From contig NW_023998493.1 in the NCBI RefSeq assembly GCF_014805625.2, positions 198,321 to 262,320 of the forward strand: a stretch of DNA of 64,000 nucleotides, given 5' to 3'. Within the stretch, counting starts at the first letter, position 1. Every line of letters starts with the position of its first letter. The DNA is from Glossina fuscipes. Taxonomy: Eukaryota; Arthropoda; Insecta; Diptera; Glossinidae. Positions 62,701-64,000 of this stretch are shown here, in pieces. The translations under genes were made by a program, and so were the position numbers. The notes below the pieces were generated by a model. The model was not told where the DNA came from and made no database searches. It saw nothing but the letters and a program-made list of their open reading frames with translations.

Positions 62701-63664
62701 TTAAAAAGCAAAGGCATCATTTACAATATTAATATTTAAATGAAATTGTTATTCATTTTAAACATATATTTTTTAATCATTGACTGGAAGGTTGAAAGCT
62801 TTTAATTCCTAGATAACATGTTTTAATATCCTTTAAATTCTAGAGTGTTACGATTAAAAATAAAAAAAAAATCCTCTTAATAAACATTGTTACCTTAATT
62901 AAGATCAATACACAATCGTACAAAATGGATACATTGTGATATTGATAGATGAAAGTAGAAGGTAAACGGATACATTTCTACAAGCTACACAACAATGATA
63001 ATACAATTAAAGTCACTTAAATGGATGTCCTTTTGTGACAGCTATCCGAAGAAGAAGAGAGGAGAAAGTGAGAACGGCAATGCTGCTATGCAATCCTACA
63101 AAACGTAGAATACATTGTCAAGTTCAATGCCATACAGAGACAGAAAGATGGCAAACACTAGATACTCGTATGCATTTGCATATATACACATAGTTGTGTT
63201 CATTTATATGCTTCTCTAGGCTCTTAACAAAATGTCAAAGCCATTGTCATTTTCTTTTTTTTCTTCATTTATTTTTCCTTTTTATAATTTTCCATTCATG
63301 TATACTAGAGGAGGAAATTGTGTCAAATAGTATAAAAGAGGAGGTATAGTAAAGCAATCCGCAAACCTATACATAAGCTACATATATGTGCATACATACC
63401 AAATATTGTCTGCAAAACGGCTGATATAAAAAGCATAGTTTTACGACCAAATTTGTCGGATAGATAACCGGATATAATGCCACCTGTTGCAACACCCAAA
63501 AGAAAGAACATTTCAGCAACGTTTTTCAAATATTCCTTATCGCACACCAAATCCCACTGTGAAGTCCAACTGTTCCCCACATTATCATTGCTTTCATATT
63601 CCCAGGCAGTGCACGCAATACGTGTATTGTTCAGCTGCCACAATACCTTAAGCGCAGGCGGTGG
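56786..63664 (-). CDS. SLC22-family organic cation transporter, exons 2-7 (5' end unresolved)
   Basis: Second SLC22-type transporter. Exons in reading order: 63664-63400, 62641-62374, 60515-60218, 58450-58270, 58136-57991, 56914-56786, all with GT..AG borders; 428 codons plus TAA. Exon 2 has the SQWDLVCDKEYL segment and the DKFGRKT loop, exon 3 TM3-TM5, exon 4 PESPRWLLVKG, exon 6 the intact AELYPTAIRNVGVG signature, and exon 7 ends with LPETM followed by a Lys-rich tail. Exons 3, 5 and 6 are the same lengths (268, 181, 146 nt) and phases as in the 1.7-16.5 kb gene, showing tandem duplication. Unlike that gene it keeps all the usual signatures, so it is probably a working transporter. TM1 and the start codon are not in the listed exons. 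Exon 2 begins about nine residues later than its paralogue, so the 5' structure differs. Confidence 0.87.
59385..59600 (+). repeat. Dispersed repeat B copy, short
   Basis: Contains GGCTGTCTGTCCATCTGTC, a TTTGAGATATTCAG block and TTTCCATACGAAGTCTTAG. In intron 4 of the second transporter. Confidence 0.5.
61465..62345 (+). repeat. Dispersed repeat B copy, long
   Basis: Begins TTGTGGCACAGGGTTTATTA. It carries CATGTCTGTCCATGTAAATT and CACTCCCCACATAACACC. It ends CAACTATAATGTTCTTACTT, just before exon 3 of the second transporter (donor at 62373). Confidence 0.6.
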
Positions 63665-63790
63665 CTGTAAAGCAGATAACAAATGTTTAGTAACTTTAAA
63701 CAAAAGTATTCCAAATTCATAAATAATTTAAAATGATTTTGAACACATGGATGCCTTGCAGGTTATTTCATCCACCACCGAGAGGCATAC

Positions 63791-63891
63791 CGTAGTAACA
63801 CTTAAATTCGTGTTTGTGTGACGCCCATGCTTCATATAGAAACAACAATACCATCAGTGAGAAAACTGCATCAATGGCATAAGAAAGAAAT
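63791..63891 (-). CDS. Possible upstream exon of the second SLC22 gene
   Basis: An open stretch on the minus strand reads a hydrophobic segment (AIDAVFSLMVLLFLYEAW) followed by ASHKHEFKCYY, then a GTATGC donor in phase 1. The end resembles the TM1-to-loop junction of SLC22 proteins, which has a conserved Cys (compare DRDFWC in the paralogue). The phase does not fit the canonical acceptor of exon 2 at 63664 (phase 0). It does fit a weaker acceptor at about 63701, which would add roughly a dozen residues in frame. It could also be chance. The real first exon may lie beyond the window. Confidence 0.28.
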
Positions 63892-64000
63892 CTAATACGT
63901 GACTAGGTAAGTAATCGGTAATGAAATATTTTCTATATAACAAGTTTGGCGTGGCGTGAGCGAGTAGGAGATAAGGAGAAGAAAATCACATTTATATAGA

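Noticed and set aside
1..64000. CRISPR arrays, operons, ribosome binding sites
   Set aside because: Sequence is eukaryotic nuclear DNA with spliced genes; the periodic repeats found are satellites, not spacer-repeat arrays.

Overview
The window looks like nuclear DNA of a higher (schizophoran) fly. It is AT-rich, with short GT..AG introns inside genes, long repeat-filled gaps, mariner, pogo/Tigger and I-like elements, and many copies of a dispersed repeat carrying GTCTGTCCGTCTG-type stretches. Protein content is fly-like: SLC22 transporters of the Orct/CarT type and DJ-1 (PARK7) proteins. I cannot name the species; a fruit-fly-like dipteran is a guess.

Two gene families dominate. On the minus strand lie two SLC22 transporter genes. 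The first (1752-16470) has seven coding exons in one open frame of 557 codons. The second (56786-63664) has exons 2-7, with its 5' end unresolved near or beyond the right edge. They share intron positions and phases, and exons 3, 5 and 6 have identical lengths, so they are tandem duplicates. Two more first exons (32382-32594 and 49792-50136) encode alternative N-termini with a first membrane helix. Both end in phase 0 at the homologous splice site and have no body exons of their own, so they may be alternative first exons of the 1.7-16.5 kb gene.

On the plus strand, nested in the long 5' introns of that transporter locus, is a tandem DJ-1 array: four intact three-exon copies (13.0, 19.1, 22.1 and 24.4 kb) and one broken copy (10.7-11.2 kb). 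All intact copies share intron positions, so they arose by DNA duplication. All carry a 45-55 residue N-terminal extension that reads as a mitochondrial presequence with an R-x-F/Y-S cleavage-like motif. One copy and the pseudogene have lost the conserved acidic active-site residue. Another copy has a run-on C-terminus.

The rest is repeat and transposon debris: a 935-bp TA-flanked pogo/Tigger deletion derivative retaining a PCNA-binding-type tail, a 5'-truncated I-like retroposon ending in (TAA)n, at least three mariner remnants, an arrestin-domain gene fragment, a 42-bp minisatellite, blocks of degenerate satellite, and a small duplicated orphan frame near 51-54 kb. All calls come from reading and hand-translating the sequence; no database search was run.
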